From positions 923,285 to 987,284 of the forward strand of contig BCJX01000011.1 of NCBI GenBank assembly GCA_001600415.1: 64,000 nt of DNA, in the 5' to 3' direction. A program made the position numbers and the translations under genes. The notes beneath the pieces are model-generated. The model did no database searches. It saw only the letters and a list, made by a program, of their open reading frames with translations, and was not told the DNA's origin. The stretch comes from Pascua guehoae (lineage: Eukaryota > Basidiomycota > Tremellomycetes > Trichosporonales > Trichosporonaceae). This document shows positions 1 through 16,360 of this stretch, piece by piece (position 1 is the stretch's first letter; every line of letters begins with the position of its first letter).

Positions 1-303
1 GTTCCTCATCACCCCCGGAGCGCCAACGCGGTCCCCGACGGCGAGCTACTACGACGCCGCGGCACCCGTGGTCCGTGACGTCCAGGCGCGGATCAACGAG
101 CTCCTCACCGCGTGGAAGGACGCGGTCGGAGATCGCGAAAAGCACAAGGAGGACACGGGCAAGGTCGCGTTTGGGCGGGGCAAGGCGGCGCGCATGATGC
201 TCGCGGCCAAAAAGGACGAGCAGAGCGACGACGACGACGACGACGACGAGACTACAGACGAATGTGAGTTGGATGCGCGGGATACGAGCTCATGCGTGCA
301 GAG
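1..303 (+). CDS. 3' end of an unrecognised protein with acidic tail (partial)
   Basis: The frame is already open at base 2 and reads through a charged helical stretch (RINELLTAWKDAV) and a Lys-rich segment, then a run of seven Asp, ending ETTDE. A canonical GTGAGT donor starts at 264. Splicing to the CAG ending at 301 would join T263 to AG and create TAG, so the protein would stop right after the acidic tail. That 38-nt intron fits the short introns seen elsewhere in the window. Without splicing the frame stays open to 613, but composition there no longer looks coding. The 5' part lies outside the window. I do not recognise the family; acidic tails of this kind occur in many nuclear proteins, which is not enough to assign a role. 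Confidence 0.45.
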
Positions 304-1320
304 ACTGAGACACGCCGAGCGAGCTCTTGCCTGCCGCTGGGTAGCTAGGCATCTGTCAATATTGCTGGTCGCTGTCGTTGTGCTGGTCGATTCTGCGTCG
401 AGCAAGTTGCGACTTTTGACAGTATTTTGCCTCCGCTCGCGGCCAGGCGTTTGCTTTTGCTTTTTAGATAGAGGGATGTGTGTGGCATGTGTGGGGGCCG
501 TGTACCATGTATTTCCGCCTGTACTTTGTCTCCTTGTCCTTCTGATCATCCGAATCGTCACCCGACAAGGCCGCTGTCGCACACATGCACGGCGCGCCGT
601 ACCCTGTTTCTGACGCGTAGCGTGTCGCGAGCGCATGGAGCAGTAGTGGAGGCCCAACTTTTTGCTAAGCGAGGTTGATATTACCCACGGCTCGGCACTC
701 ACCCGGCGGGATATCGGATGTTGGGCCATGTGTTGCTTTGAGGCGGACCTGTCCGACGGGTCGTCGAGTCGCACGACGCGTACGACGCACTCACAGAGCA
801 TGGCGCTGTCGACGCGACGAGACAGATCTGTGTCTGTGTCTGTGTCTTGGCCGCGGCTCCGCGGCGTGCATTGTCTGTGCCTCTGCTTGTGTGCAGTGGT
901 AGCAGCAGCCTTGCTCTCCAAGCGAATCGAGCACTCTTGTTGGAGGGCCCAAGTCTTGATTCTTGTTTCCAAAAGGGCCCAGCCTGCAGCCTGGCCAGCC
1001 CCGACATGCACGACAGCCAACTGCGGGGGGATATCCCACAGGCGATCGTTTACATCGCCAATATCGCCAGTTATCCTCAGTAGGCGTGCTACCAGACCAC
1101 GTGGGGCGCTGGCCTATTTAGCTTTTCGCTGGCCTATTGGTCAAATGGCTATGAATAGGCGCGTCAATGCCGGCAACTTGGTCTCCGCAGGTTGCCGCTC
1201 TCTCCCCGAACTCCGGGGAGGAGCCCTCTCCCTCTCTTTCCTCTCGACTACTTCTTTCTTCAGCTTGATCTTTATCTCAACAACACACTCCTCTCCATCC
1301 TCAACCAAAACACTCCCACA
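304..1320. other. Intergenic region upstream of glutaryl-CoA dehydrogenase
   Basis: No exon chain with closing frames is visible on either strand. The open frames here are short or rich in Cys, Arg and Trp, as chance frames in GC-rich DNA are. The last 120 bases are pyrimidine-rich (CTCTCCCTCTC-type), typical of a fungal core promoter and 5' leader. Confidence 0.6.
1107..1140 (+). promoter_or_regulatory. Direct repeat with inverted CCAAT box upstream of GCDH
   Basis: The 12-mer CGCTGGCCTATT occurs twice, at 1107-1118 and 1127-1138, with a 20-bp period. The second copy runs into ATTGG (1136-1140), an inverted CCAAT box, about 180 bp upstream of the start codon. CCAAT boxes bind the HAP complex, which controls respiratory and mitochondrial genes in fungi; that it acts here is inference. 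Confidence 0.3.
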
Positions 1321-3027
1321 ATGTCCCGCATCGCCCTCCGCCCCCTCGTCAACGCCGTCGCCCCCCGCATGGGCGTGCGCACCATGGCCAGCGGTTCCAG
1401 TGAGTTGTCCGAGAGGCTGAGCACCCGAGTCTCCTCGTCGTGGAACAAACGCTGACTGCCAGAGTTTGTCAAGTACAACTGGGAGGTGAGCGACTTTGCC
1501 GACGTCTCGTAGACGCCGGAGACGTCAAATAACCAAGGTACTGACTTTTAGGACCCCCTCAACCTCGAGTCGCTCCTGACCGACGAGGAGCAGGCCATCC
1601 AGTGAGTAACCTCGCCTGCGACACTTCCGAGGCATCCACTGACACGACCCAGGGAGACTGCGCGCCAGTTTGCCCAGGAGGCGCTCCTTCCCCGCGTCAC
1701 CGAGGGTTACCGCAGCGTGCGTAGCAAAGATATCGCTGATTTATGGCGGGCCGTGGCTAATCCAGACAGGAGAACTTTGACCCCTCAATCATGCGCGAGA
1801 TGGGTGAGGCCGGCCTCCTCGGTGCCACCATTGAGGGCTACGGGTGTGCGGGTGCCTCGAGCGTCGCCTACGGTCTGATTGCTCGCGAGGTTGAGAGGTC
1901 AGTTGGAACTCCGCCTATGTGAATCATAACTGACAAACAGGATCGACTCGGGTTACCGCTCGGCCATGTCGGTTCAGTCGTCGCGTGAGTTTGCTGCTTC
2001 GGAACGAGACTGTCAGCTAACCCGCAGTCGTCATGCACCCCATCCACGAGTTTGGCTCCGAGGCCCAGAAGGACAAGTACCTTCCCAAGCTTGGTCAGTT
2101 GTTCTCTCCCAGCGGATATCCCAGCAACTGACAATACAGCCAAGGGCGAGTGGATCGGCTGCTTCGGCCTGACCGAGCCCAACCACGGCTCTGACCCATC
2201 GTCGATGGAGACGACTGCGACCAAGACGGCCGACGGCTGGACCCTCAACGGCTCCAAGACGTGGATTTCGAACGCCCCCGTCGCCGACGTCTTTGTCATC
2301 TGGGCCCGTGTCGTTGAGGACGGCCAGAAGGGCAAGGTCCGCGGCTTCATTGTTGACAAGGGCACCGAGGGCCTCTCTGCGCCCCAGATCAAGCACAAGC
2401 TCGCGCTTCGTGCCTCGGTCACTGGTTCGGTCTTCATGGACAACGTCAAGATCCCCGCCGACAACCTCCTCCCCAAGTCGGGCGGCCTTGGCTCTCCCTT
2501 CTCGTGCCTCAACTCGGCCCGCTACGGTATCTCGTGGGGTGTCATGGGTGCCCTTGAGGACTCGATTGCTCGTGCTCGCGAGTACGCTCTTGAGCGGTGA
2601 GTCTATACGGCGGGTGTGGCGTTCGGCCCTCCCCCTCTCTACCTCTAGCTGCTCCCCCAGACTAACCCGCAGCCACCAGTTCAACCGCCCCCTCGCCTCG
2701 TTCCAGCTCGTCCAGAAGAAGCTCGTCGACGCCCACTCGGCGGCCCACCTCGGCCTCCTCGGCGCGTACCAGCTCGGCCGCCTCAAGGACGAGGGCAAGT
2801 GGTGCCCCGACATGGTTTCGCTCATGAAGCGCAACAACTGCGGCAACGCGCTCCAGCACACGCGCGTCCTCCTCGACATCTTTGGCGGCAACGCATGCTC
2901 GGACGAGTACCACGTCGGCCGCCACGAGGCCAACCTCCAGGTCTGCAACACGTACGAGGGCACCTACGACATCCACACTCTTATTCTCGGCAAGGCGATC
3001 ACTGGGCTCGCTGCGTTTGCCAACTAG
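1321..3027 (+). CDS. GCDH: Glutaryl-CoA dehydrogenase, mitochondrial
   Basis: FAD-dependent acyl-CoA dehydrogenase that oxidises and decarboxylates glutaryl-CoA to crotonyl-CoA in lysine, hydroxylysine and tryptophan breakdown in the mitochondrial matrix. Nine exons join in frame: 1321-1399, 1463-1485, 1552-1601, 1653-1716, 1770-1897, 1941-1984, 2028-2093, 2140-2596, 2673-3027, giving 421 aa. The N-terminus ([20 protein letters not shown]) is an Arg-rich presequence. Family signatures are [14 protein letters not shown], the flavin-contact SNAP segment, [11 protein letters not shown], and near the C-terminus [10 protein letters not shown] followed by LILGKAITG. This ending is typical of glutaryl-CoA dehydrogenases rather than other acyl-CoA dehydrogenases. 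Glu at about residue 399 (YEGTYD) is the catalytic base. Length matches the family. Exon 2 is only 23 nt. All donors are GTGAGT, GTCAGT or GTGCGT variants. Confidence 0.93.
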
Positions 3028-8154
<5,127 letters not shown>

Positions 8155-9019
8155 GTGCTAGGTGTTTTTTTTTAGCAAGTATTACGATGGAGTGAGGAAG
8201 CTTGTACGAAAGAATCATGCAGTCAAAGTGTTATGTCAACAAGAGGAATGTGCGAGCAGCCTCGAGTATGAATAGCACCGGTGGTAGAGCACAAGGGGTG
8301 ACATGCCTGGATACCAAGTCTGCTGTCATGGTCGTATTTGTGGCCAAGGGCCAGGCCCGCGCCTGGCATCCATTAAGACGTAGAGTACAGGTTCAAGTCG
8401 GGGTGGCGTGGTCAGTGGACAGCGATGGCATAACCTGCGGTGACGGTTTCCTGTTTTCATTCCTTGACGATGACAGCTCAAAGATGCCCAGCTGCAACCG
8501 CAGTGGTTTATCAGATATGGTTGGAATCCCGACGGCCGACAGAGTCGCACCTGTGCCCGTGCCCTGGACGGGGCGATGAGTCGGGCCGCATGGTGAGTCA
8601 CCAAGAACGGGCCGAATGTCTCAGTATGCCACATCAACTGTACTTGCGCTGGTGTGCTTACTGACTGCCTAAAATAGTCGTCATAGAAGAGAAGGAGGAC
8701 GATACCGGGATGGGACACGTCGAGAAGAGCAGCGTGTTATCGATGAATGTCAATGATATCACTCTATCCATGCCCTATCACCTATCCTCTAATCTACTGG
8801 TAATAGGGAGTGAAGCAATGAGCGGCCAGATACCCCTATACCTCTCTAGCCATCGCAGCGTCTACACCTCCAGGCCATGGTCTACGCCTCGCGCGCCTGC
8901 CCAGGGCCACCGGTCGGTGTTCGGGATGGCCATCCCGAATGACCCAGCACCGTTGTACCCCCCATAGGATCCCAATCTACACGCGCCGTCTACGCCGAAC
9001 CACCACGCACAGCTGCCAC
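8155..9019. other. Convergent intergenic region
   Basis: Lies between the stop codons of the phenol hydroxylase (+) and the carrier gene (-). It begins with a nine-T run at 8164-8172, likely part of the 3' untranslated region. No exon chain, tRNA or repeat of note is visible. Confidence 0.55.
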
Positions 9020-10959
9020 TCAGGCAATCTCGTCCTGCTTGCCCGTGCCGTCGTCGCGGTGGAAGTTGACGGCAAAGTCGTAGATGCCGAGGAAGACGGC
9101 GCCGCCGGCAGAAATGTGCAGTGTCCGTGGCACCCATCCGGAGAAGAGTGCGCCGACGCCCTCGTTGCGCATAATAGCGAGGAAGCGGGGTGGGAAGCTG
9201 AGAATGGACGGGGACGGGGCAGCCGCCGCGGCCGCCACGGGTCCACTCCCCGGGACGGCAGGGGCGGCGCCGCGCGCCTCGAGCATGACGCGCGTCTTGA
9301 CCACGTCCAAGGGCGTGGTGAGCGCGGCCGCTACGCCGCCGGCAATCATGCCGCACACGGCCGCCTCGGCAGAGTTGGGCCGGCGGCCCTCGAGGTACGT
9401 CACGGACAGGCGCTGCTTGAGCCACTCGAATAGCGGAAACTGGATCGAGGTAAAGGGAATCTCGCGCGCAATGGTTATTCCAAAGCCGCGGTAGAAGCCG
9501 CGGACACCCTCGTACCGCAGCGTGTTGAGGGCGGTCTGCCACGACGAGCTGGCGGCGCCGTATGCGCCGGTTTGGGTGCGCGATTTGACGACTTCGGTCG
9601 GGACGCGGATGAGGCATGAAACCTGCGGTCAGTGGTGAAGGTAGGCGGGTGAATGAGAAGGGCTGATGGTGGGCAAATGTCGGATAGGGCAAATATCTGC
9701 TGATATGTGACAACACTCAGGTGCGAGTAGAATGACAGGGCGCGCACCGCGTTCAAGTAAACTGGAAGAGCCACAGCGGATAGGCAAGAGCTCTCCCCGC
9801 TCGTCGCACTGTCTGGAGGCAGTGGGTCCTCGCGTTCTGTAACAGCTCCCAATGACCCCAGCCTCCAAGCCAGCAGCCACCCGAACGAGGGCGTTTGCCG
9901 CAACCTCTTTGTCACAGTAGTGACCGCCTCACTCTGAAGGGTGGACCGTACACCTCCGACATTGCTGACCGCACACACCCGCCAGCTGTCAAGAACGCCT
10001 TTTGCCTTTGGCTCTGTCAATGACAGGCCTCCTTGCCTTGCATTACCAGTCTCGGCTCCACGCACTCGATGCACTCACTCCCCAACAAGGCGACACTCAC
10101 AAACTCGCCTCCGCTGGCGGACACCATATGGTTGAGCCCTGGGTGCGACTCGAGTCCCGGAAGCACACGCGGGAGGCGGCGCTTGAGCTCTTCGTAGGTC
10201 ACGAAGAAGGCCGCGGCTGGGTGTGAGCGAGGAATGAAGAAGCGTCACGGGTAAGAGAGAAACCAGAGGCATCCGCAGACGGCATTGGTTACTGGTCCCC
10301 GGACGCGCACGCTGTACCCCTTCCATAGCGAGTGTAGAAGCCAGTCCACACTCCAGCTGGTCTCTTTTCCCACGACGAGCCTCGTCCACGTAGAGTCCCC
10401 CCAGTCTCCAGGCCAGACTACAGCCTCACAGAGCAAGCCCGCTGTGCTCATCGACACCGGTTACCTGCCCCCAACCAGCCGCAAACCACCCTTGCAGCCC
10501 AGAGGATGACACCTCCAACCCCACATCAAACCCCCACAAACCCCCCTCCCCCACCATTAACCACCTCACCCCGCCCCCGCCCAGACTCAACCACACTCAC
10601 CTCCCGGTGCACTCCCGAGCCCCACACTCCCGACGCCACGGTACACGCCGCGGAACCCGCCCGAGGCCCAGAACCCGCTCGCGCTCTGGATGCGCGTCTT
10701 GACCGTGTCGAGCGGGAAGAAGAGGAGGTCCACCGCGAGCCCCGACAGGGCGCCGGACTGGCGTCAGCTATAGCTCCATGCTGAGTCGGGTCCGGCACAA
10801 CGAGGTCGTAGAGATACCGATACCGCGCGGGGGGGGTTGAGCAAACCGAGCCCCAACCCAGCCCCCCCTACGCCACGACTGGCACGGCGCGGTCACGATC
10901 ACGGCTGCAGTACTCACGACCAGCGCGCGCTGGAAGGTCGGCCCGGAGCCGTCTCCCAT
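9020..10959 (-). CDS. PET8: Mitochondrial S-adenosylmethionine carrier (SLC25 family)
   Basis: Inner-membrane carrier that exchanges cytosolic S-adenosylmethionine for matrix S-adenosylhomocysteine. Four exons on the minus strand, 10918-10959, 10601-10757, 10101-10216 and 9020-9622, join in frame to 305 aa, close to the usual 280-300. All three carrier repeats keep the signature: FFPLDTVKTRIQ (repeat 1), RVPTEVVKSRTQTGAYG (repeat 2) and TTPLDVVKTRVM (repeat 3). The Glu in PTEVVKSR and the ending VPRTLHISAGGAVFLGIYD are typical of Pet8-type SAM carriers, which separates it from other SLC25 members. The loop after repeat 3 has an Ala/Pro-rich insertion (GSGPVAAAAAAPSP). Introns are 160, 384 and 478 nt, long for this window. 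Confidence 0.9.
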
Positions 10960-11334
10960 TTTGATATGTGTAGATGGTGGTGACTACGAGTCGTGGACCT
11001 TGGACATTTCGGACCATAATTCATGACGGGCGGTTGTACCGTACTGGCGCGTGCCGGCGCCGCGCCGGCCGACAAAGAGCGAAATTCAGGAACAGGGCGA
11101 TAAACAGCCGTGGCGGTCACGTGATCACGGGTGCCACATGGCAAGTGGCGGTGTGGCGGAAAGGCAGCTACTCCAATCGTCTTTTGCATCTTTTTTCTCT
11201 GCTGACCTTTTGTTCGTATCGGAATCGAACCACACGAGAAAAATTCGGGGGTTAAAACAGGGCCTCAACGGGAGGACTAGCTGCACCTCGTTTTATAAGG
11301 CGCGGTCGCAACACTTCACTGTAACTTCTCTTGC
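10960..11334. other. Divergent promoter region between the SAM carrier and tRNA-Val
   Basis: No coding exon seen. TTTTATAAGG at 11291-11300 is TATA-like and lies 35-44 bp upstream of the tRNA. Confidence 0.4.
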
Positions 11335-11439
11335 GGCGATTTAGCTCAGTTGGTTAGAGCGCACGCTTCACATCTCACACCTCGATAGAGGTTCGTACGT
11401 AAACGCGTGAGGTCGAGAGTTCGACCCTCTCAAACGTCA
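11335..11439 (+). tRNA. tRNA-Val (CAC) with intron
   Basis: The cloverleaf folds as acceptor GGCGATT, D-stem GCTC/GAGC around AGTTGGTTA, anticodon stem CACGC/GCGTG with loop TTCACA plus C, T-stem GAGAG/CTCTC around TTCGACC, 3' acceptor strand AAACGTC and discriminator A. The anticodon CAC is at 11369-11371. A 31-nt intron (11373-11403) sits after position 37, the usual site. The acceptor stem has one A-A mismatch and one G-U pair. A and B boxes are intact and a T5 pol III terminator follows at 11454. CCA is not encoded, as in eukaryotes. Confidence 0.85.
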
Positions 11440-12207
11440 AGTTGGAAGTTACCTTTTTGTACGTGGTTCGGACTGTTTTGGGGGACGATAATTCACAGGG
11501 GTAGATGTAGATGTAGATGTTGCAGTTCGAGCGGTGAGTTTTGCGGTTTTGCGGATGAAGACATCAGCGAAGCAGCTATAGCATGTTCTCATTTATTTAT
11601 TTATTTTCGACGGTTGGAATGAGCCGTGCTGCGGACACATACAGCTGGCTTGGGTCACTCAAGGGGCTAGGATGCATCGTAAAGTATGGCTGTGGCCGAC
11701 ACAGCTAAGCCACCTTTGCGCCCCTGCATCTGTGCAATCAGCATGAACCTGCCCACCCTGATCCTTTGCACCGGTCGGACCATCTCTCCTCGTGTAGATC
11801 TCGTGGTAAAACGAGGACAACTGTGTTGCAGAAACTTGAGGATAGAGTAACATGAAGAGCGGATACTGATTTATGCGCACCGCGCGGTGCCCCGCCGGCG
11901 TGCGTGGCAGCGCCACAATGCTGTCATTATTACAAATAACTGCATGTCCGCATAAGAGCTCATGGGGTCCGATTGAAACGTACCCCTAAGCTGCCATCTG
12001 TTCGGGAGACGGCGTCATGCACGATCCCCCTCGTCGTGGTGCGTATACCAAGCACTAATTTCGGCGAGTCCATTATGTAGGCCTTGGCCATGGCTTCTGG
12101 AAGGGCAGGTGGCCGTGGAACGCGTCCTCCTACCCCGACTGGCCGATATGAATGACATTTTCCGTGTCCACGACCACAACCAGTGCATCCCCATAGACAT
12201 TATCGTG
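11440..12207. other. Intergenic region
   Basis: After the pol III terminator there is a short TAGATG triplication (about 11504-11520) and an A/T-rich patch (TTTATTTATTTATTTT near 11591). No supported coding exon on either strand. Confidence 0.5.
11454..11458 (+). terminator. RNA polymerase III terminator
   Basis: TTTTT lies 15 bp after the tRNA 3' end. Confidence 0.75.
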
Positions 12208-13414
12208 TCATCGCCTGCAACGCCTCGGTGGATTTTTACGTTTTCTACCCTCCTCCTCCCGCCTCTTGCGCTGTTGGGCCGCTTCATGTGCCTTCCTGCG
12301 TGCCAGTAGATTCTTCGTCTCTCGCATCGCAGCGCGGTCCTCGGCCGACCGGCGCAAGATTAGCGTCCACGCTTTTCCTATTCCAGTAAGCCATTCGTGC
12401 CTTTTAAACAAGTAGCTCAGGCTCACCGCAAGCGAGACATGGAGGACATTCGGGTCGGGTACGATCAAAGCTCAGTTTAACCATTGGTGCCTCGGGCGGT
12501 GGCCACAGAGGCCGGCCGTTGAAATCATGCAGGTTGTACAGGTCGTTTATAATATCGTTTGCAATGCGCTGGCGGTCCCGAAGGCAAATTTCGATTGGAG
12601 GCTGCTGGGGGTTCTTGGACCTCAAAGCCTCATGCCAGGAGGGAACCTCTCGGACGCCGTTTCTGGCGAATTCGTCGACTCTTTCGTCAAAGACTCGAAG
12701 TGTCTCCCATTCCATCGGGAGGTAGGAGCTGGCGAGCCGACCAGACGCGTAGGATGCCGTCGTCCCATGGCACGCAACGTTTCGCGGCTTGCGCACCCGG
12801 AGCACCACGAGGTGAAAGAGGCTGAACGTGTTTCTCGAACACATGTCTGGCGAATCAAACAGCCAAAAGTCGCCAGGCTTCTTGGGAGGCCACGGCATCT
12901 GAGTCTCTCCATTTGGCAATCTGTGCAGCCATGTCCAGTAATCGCCGATAGGGTCCCGGAGACTTAGTTTGGTCACGTTGGGGAAGAGCGGGACACCTGG
13001 GAAGGTGGCTGCAGCGTCCCAGAGCAAGTAGATGACCTCGTAGGACAACGAGGCGAGGATGTCGAGGCGCTTCACAAACGTAAGCGCACGTCGCGTACGC
13101 GCACTCATCCGGCCGCGCGTCCCGTAGCGCCCACGAGATTTACCCTCGAGGGATCCAGTCACGAGGGTGTGCAGCACCTCGCTGTCCACAGATAGGTCGC
13201 GGTACAGAATGGGCGCCGCGATATCCCAAAAGGCGCTGGAGACGAGTAGCAGCGTCCGCAAGGACTGGCGGTCTTCTACTGGGTTGAGGAATGACACGGT
13301 GTAGAGCAAAAGCTCTGTTGGGAGGAATGGGGCCTGCACGTCGGCATGGTCGGCTGGGCTAGGTGAGCGGTGAGTCCTGGTCAGACGACCCGGTGTTGCC
13401 TCACGATGAGCCAT
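12208..13414 (-). CDS. F-box-like domain protein
   Basis: Begins MAHREATPGR and has an F-box-like stretch at about residues 30-75 (LPTELLLYTVSFL, then LRTLLLVSSAFWDIAAPILYRDL). This is the pattern by which fungal F-box proteins bind Skp1 in SCF ubiquitin ligases. The rest resembles the variable substrate-binding half of fungal F-box proteins, without clear leucine-rich repeats. Exon 1 is 13414-12427. A GTGAGC donor, a CTTAC branch point and a TAG acceptor define a 49-nt intron (12378-12426) that leads in frame to a Lys/Arg-rich tail (12377-12208), total 385 aa. If unspliced, the protein stops at 12404 after 336 aa. The charged tail makes the spliced form more likely. The substrate cannot be told from sequence. 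Confidence 0.7.
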
Positions 13415-14071
13415 AGCGGGTTATGTTCAAAAGTCGAGGATAACGAGGAGAGTCGGTACGTCAATGACCGATGCGACTATGCGTTGCAGTGAATGTTGAG
13501 TGTTTTGGGGAGATTGATAGGAGGCGGAGGACGCCAGGAACACGATGCCCCGAGAGAGTCCGGCGATATCTAGTCAGCCGAGATGGACACCATGACGTCA
13601 CCACCGACCAGCCTTGCAACCGTTTGGTTCCTTGTTGTCGACACGGGGAGGGGAGCGTCGCGAGCTGAAAGGCAGAAAGCATAAAGCGTACAGACGCGTG
13701 CTTCATGTGCCACGACATCCTGTCCATCTCCACGTGAAGAAGATGATCGTATTGGAAATATTATATAAAGAAGTGGCCGTCGTGTAAGAGTAATGCTCTG
13801 GGGCAGGTCGCCAAGAGGTTTCTGTAATGGTACACGCTCTCGGCCGCGTTCCCAGCGACATGTTCGTGAAGGGAATCCGCCGAGATGCCCTCTCGACGGT
13901 ATTTAGGATACCTTTTGGGTGTATGGATAGTGCCGCTTCACGGTGCTATGACAGTTTCATTGGGCTACTGGTCTGGAGCGCATGGCAATCTGTCCATGTT
14001 CAGGAAGCCACTCGGGTCACTATAAATCCGTCCTAGGGCTATCAAAGGTCCGTACAGGGACGCAATACGAC
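13415..14071. other. Intergenic region
   Basis: Contains an A/T-rich patch with TATATAAAG (about 13763-13771). No supported exon; I see no RNA gene. Confidence 0.45.
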
Positions 14072-15139
14072 CTACGCACTGCGCCAATGCTGTCCATCAT
14101 CGCCCCCTTCTTCAGCCCATGCGGGGTTATACCGTGGCGGAACTTCCGGGGGCCCTGGTGGTGAGCGAGCAATGCGGCCTGCATCCTGTGCCTGTCCATC
14201 GTCTGGGATGGATACGCGGAGGGCGCGAAGGACTGCCCTCTTGTAGGCCGGAAGCTGCTCATCTGAAGACTCGGGCGACGATTGGGTGTGGGGTATCACC
14301 GGGGTCGTTGACGATACTGGCGATAGTGGCTGTAGAGGGGGCAGAGGGGCTTGCTCGGCAGAAGGACGGTGCTTCACAGTGAACGGAGAGATGCGTGGCA
14401 CCGCCTCACCCCCGCGTTCGGCCATGTCGGCAGAGTCGATCTCGAACCGCTCTTGATGACTTGTTGTCAGCGTGGACATGCCAACAACTTACACTGGCGA
14501 GCGGGCACGTTGTCGGCGAACGAGCCAAAATATGAGGCCGGCTCCGAGAATAATGGCAGCAATGCCGCCGAGCTGTGGGTGGTTAGTGCAGGATATTGTT
14601 GGAATACCTACAATGCCGCCGATGAGATGTCCGAGATGTTCCTCCTTGGACTCCCCCGGTACCGCACTGGCCCAAACCCAGGTTGATTGGGGGCTTACAG
14701 TGCTACTTGCAGTATTATTGCCACCGACGGTATTGTTGAGTCTATAGTCAGCACGTTTTAATCCAGACGATACAGGTCCCGGGGGTAATAGTCACGCACT
14801 GGTCCCAAGCCAGTAGAGATACGCTCGCGGACCCGCCATTGTACGATACACAGGTATTGTTCAGCGTCGTGGCCCAGGCTGATGTGCTCTCATAGGTGCG
14901 ATAGTCGAGGGACTCGGTGTTGGCGTTGATGCAGTTGATACAGGTGACATATGTGTTTAGCCACTCCTGCTGCTCGGGTCAGTCTGAGGGCTTACCGCGA
15001 ACAACAAATAGGCACTGCTCACCTGGCATCCTACCTCACATCCCGGACTCGTCACGTTTGTCTGGCATGCCTGAATCACCGATTTGGTCGGTGCGCACGT
15101 CGCCGTGCAGGGTAGTAAAACGTCGTCGGGAAAGGGCAT
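14072..15139 (-). CDS. Cys-rich single-pass membrane protein with Pro-rich cytoplasmic tail
   Basis: Five exons on the minus strand close in frame to 264 aa: 15023-15139, 14800-14966, 14699-14741, 14493-14572, 14072-14459. The N-terminal 110 residues hold paired cysteines (CTATC, CEVGCQ, CINCIN) and N-glycosylation sequons (NNT), as in an extracellular domain. A single transmembrane helix follows at about residues 113-131 (IAAIILGAGLIFWLV), then a positive stop-transfer RRQRAR and a Ser/Pro-rich tail. There is no classical signal peptide at MPFPDDVLLP. A TATA box 65 bp upstream argues against a missing first exon, so the helix may act as a reverse signal anchor. The last intron is only 33 nt and ends in AAG. 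Many basidiomycete surface proteins share this layout; function is unknown. Confidence 0.6.
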
Positions 15140-15203
15140 TTTGTTAACAAGAAAAAAACGCGGTGCGGGCGAGCATGACCGCTCGCGTTGGAGCGCGTCT
15201 GCA

Positions 15204-15210
15204 TATATAT
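15204..15210 (-). promoter_or_regulatory. TATA box of the Cys-rich membrane protein gene
   Basis: TATATAT lies about 65 bp upstream of the minus-strand start codon at 15139, a typical fungal TATA-to-ATG distance. Confidence 0.45.
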
Positions 15211-16260
15211 CAACGCTGCACGGCTCCTCACATAAGTCGAGCACAGCATTTTACGGCTTCCCGACGTGGAGCACAGATTAGCTCTTTCGGGCCAGAGTTC
15301 CCGATAGGCAAGGTCGTCAAGCAGCGACAACATAGCTACTGCCGACATGCCATCCCTGTGTTGTCAGTGAAACTGGCATTGTCACATCCTGGTATCAGAG
15401 CGAAGTTTGGTGTCACGAGACTCTGCGCCAAGACTTCTCCAGGTGGGCCGGGAATGGCGCCCTTGTATCTTTTCCTCCGCGCGGCGCGACGGCGCGTCGA
15501 AGGGCTTGGGCAAACCTTGGACATTGATATTAGTTCCTGTGATCATCACATGCCAGGCACGTCCACTAGGCTCACTAGCGACCATTCTCCTCATGTTCTT
15601 CACGCTCTCTTTTGATTGGAATGAGATTCGCAATGCATTCAAGTTCCGCAATTGTCGCGCCGAGGGACGTCAGTACTCCAAGGCAAGGCGCCAGTACCTT
15701 TGCAATGGGAACTGCACAATGTGAGTGGGCAGGTACATAAATACCAAGAGTCAGCGTGAATCGACCACTTGGTCATTCAAGGAACCTCACCCCCGGGGTA
15801 CCATCCAAGTCATCTTAAAGCCTAATCAAACTCAGATGCTCACAGCTCACGCGTCGGTATGCCTTTGGTACTCACCCTCTGATGCCTTCCAAGCGCCACA
15901 TCCAGGTGTGAGCTGGTGAGTGGGGGAAGAGCGGTCCCATGTTTATCACCAAAGTCACAATATCAAGGTGATATTATAAACGTCATTTGCCACGTGTGTC
16001 TGGATCTAAAGATTATGGAAAGGAGCTAAGATATGGCCCTATCAATGGACCGGTGGCGGGTTATTTCCTGTAGCCGCCTTGTATTGGTTGATTGGCTGGG
16101 GCGCGGGTCGATTGGCCACTGTCCCATCCAAAGAGCCAAATTACGTGCGCCCCTTGGCAAGCCTACCGCCTGCCTAGCGCCTAGGCAGAGCAAGGTAGTG
16201 GAGCAAAAGCCAAAGTCCAAGTCAAAGTCCAAACTAGACAAACACACAAACACGTACCCA

Positions 16261-16335
16261 CACCCCCCACCCCCCACCCCCCACCCCACCACCTCGTTTG
16301 CTGCTGCATCGACGCCGCCGCCGCCGCCGCCGCGC
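16261..16335 (+). repeat. C-rich tract and (CCG)n in 5' leader of the CBS/PB1 gene
   Basis: CACCCCCC units repeat about 16261-16290, then a CCG microsatellite runs about 16312-16335, just upstream of the start codon at 16361. Such tracts are typical of long fungal leaders. Confidence 0.7.
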
Positions 16336-16360
16336 CGCCCTTCATCAACAACGAGACACC

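Larger units (their letters stand above)
15140..16360. other. Divergent intergenic region
   Basis: Apart from the TATA box listed separately, I find no coding exon chain and no RNA gene. Near the right end are C-rich and CCG tracts belonging to the next gene's leader. Confidence 0.45.

Noticed and set aside
49..1020. Minus-strand open frame of 323 codons at the left edge
   Set aside because: Composition is Arg/Thr/Ser/Cys-rich without coding bias, and it runs antisense to the partial gene at 1-303.
8375..8410. tRNA T-arm-like GGTTCAAGTC
   Set aside because: No D-arm, anticodon stem or matching acceptor strand can be folded around it.
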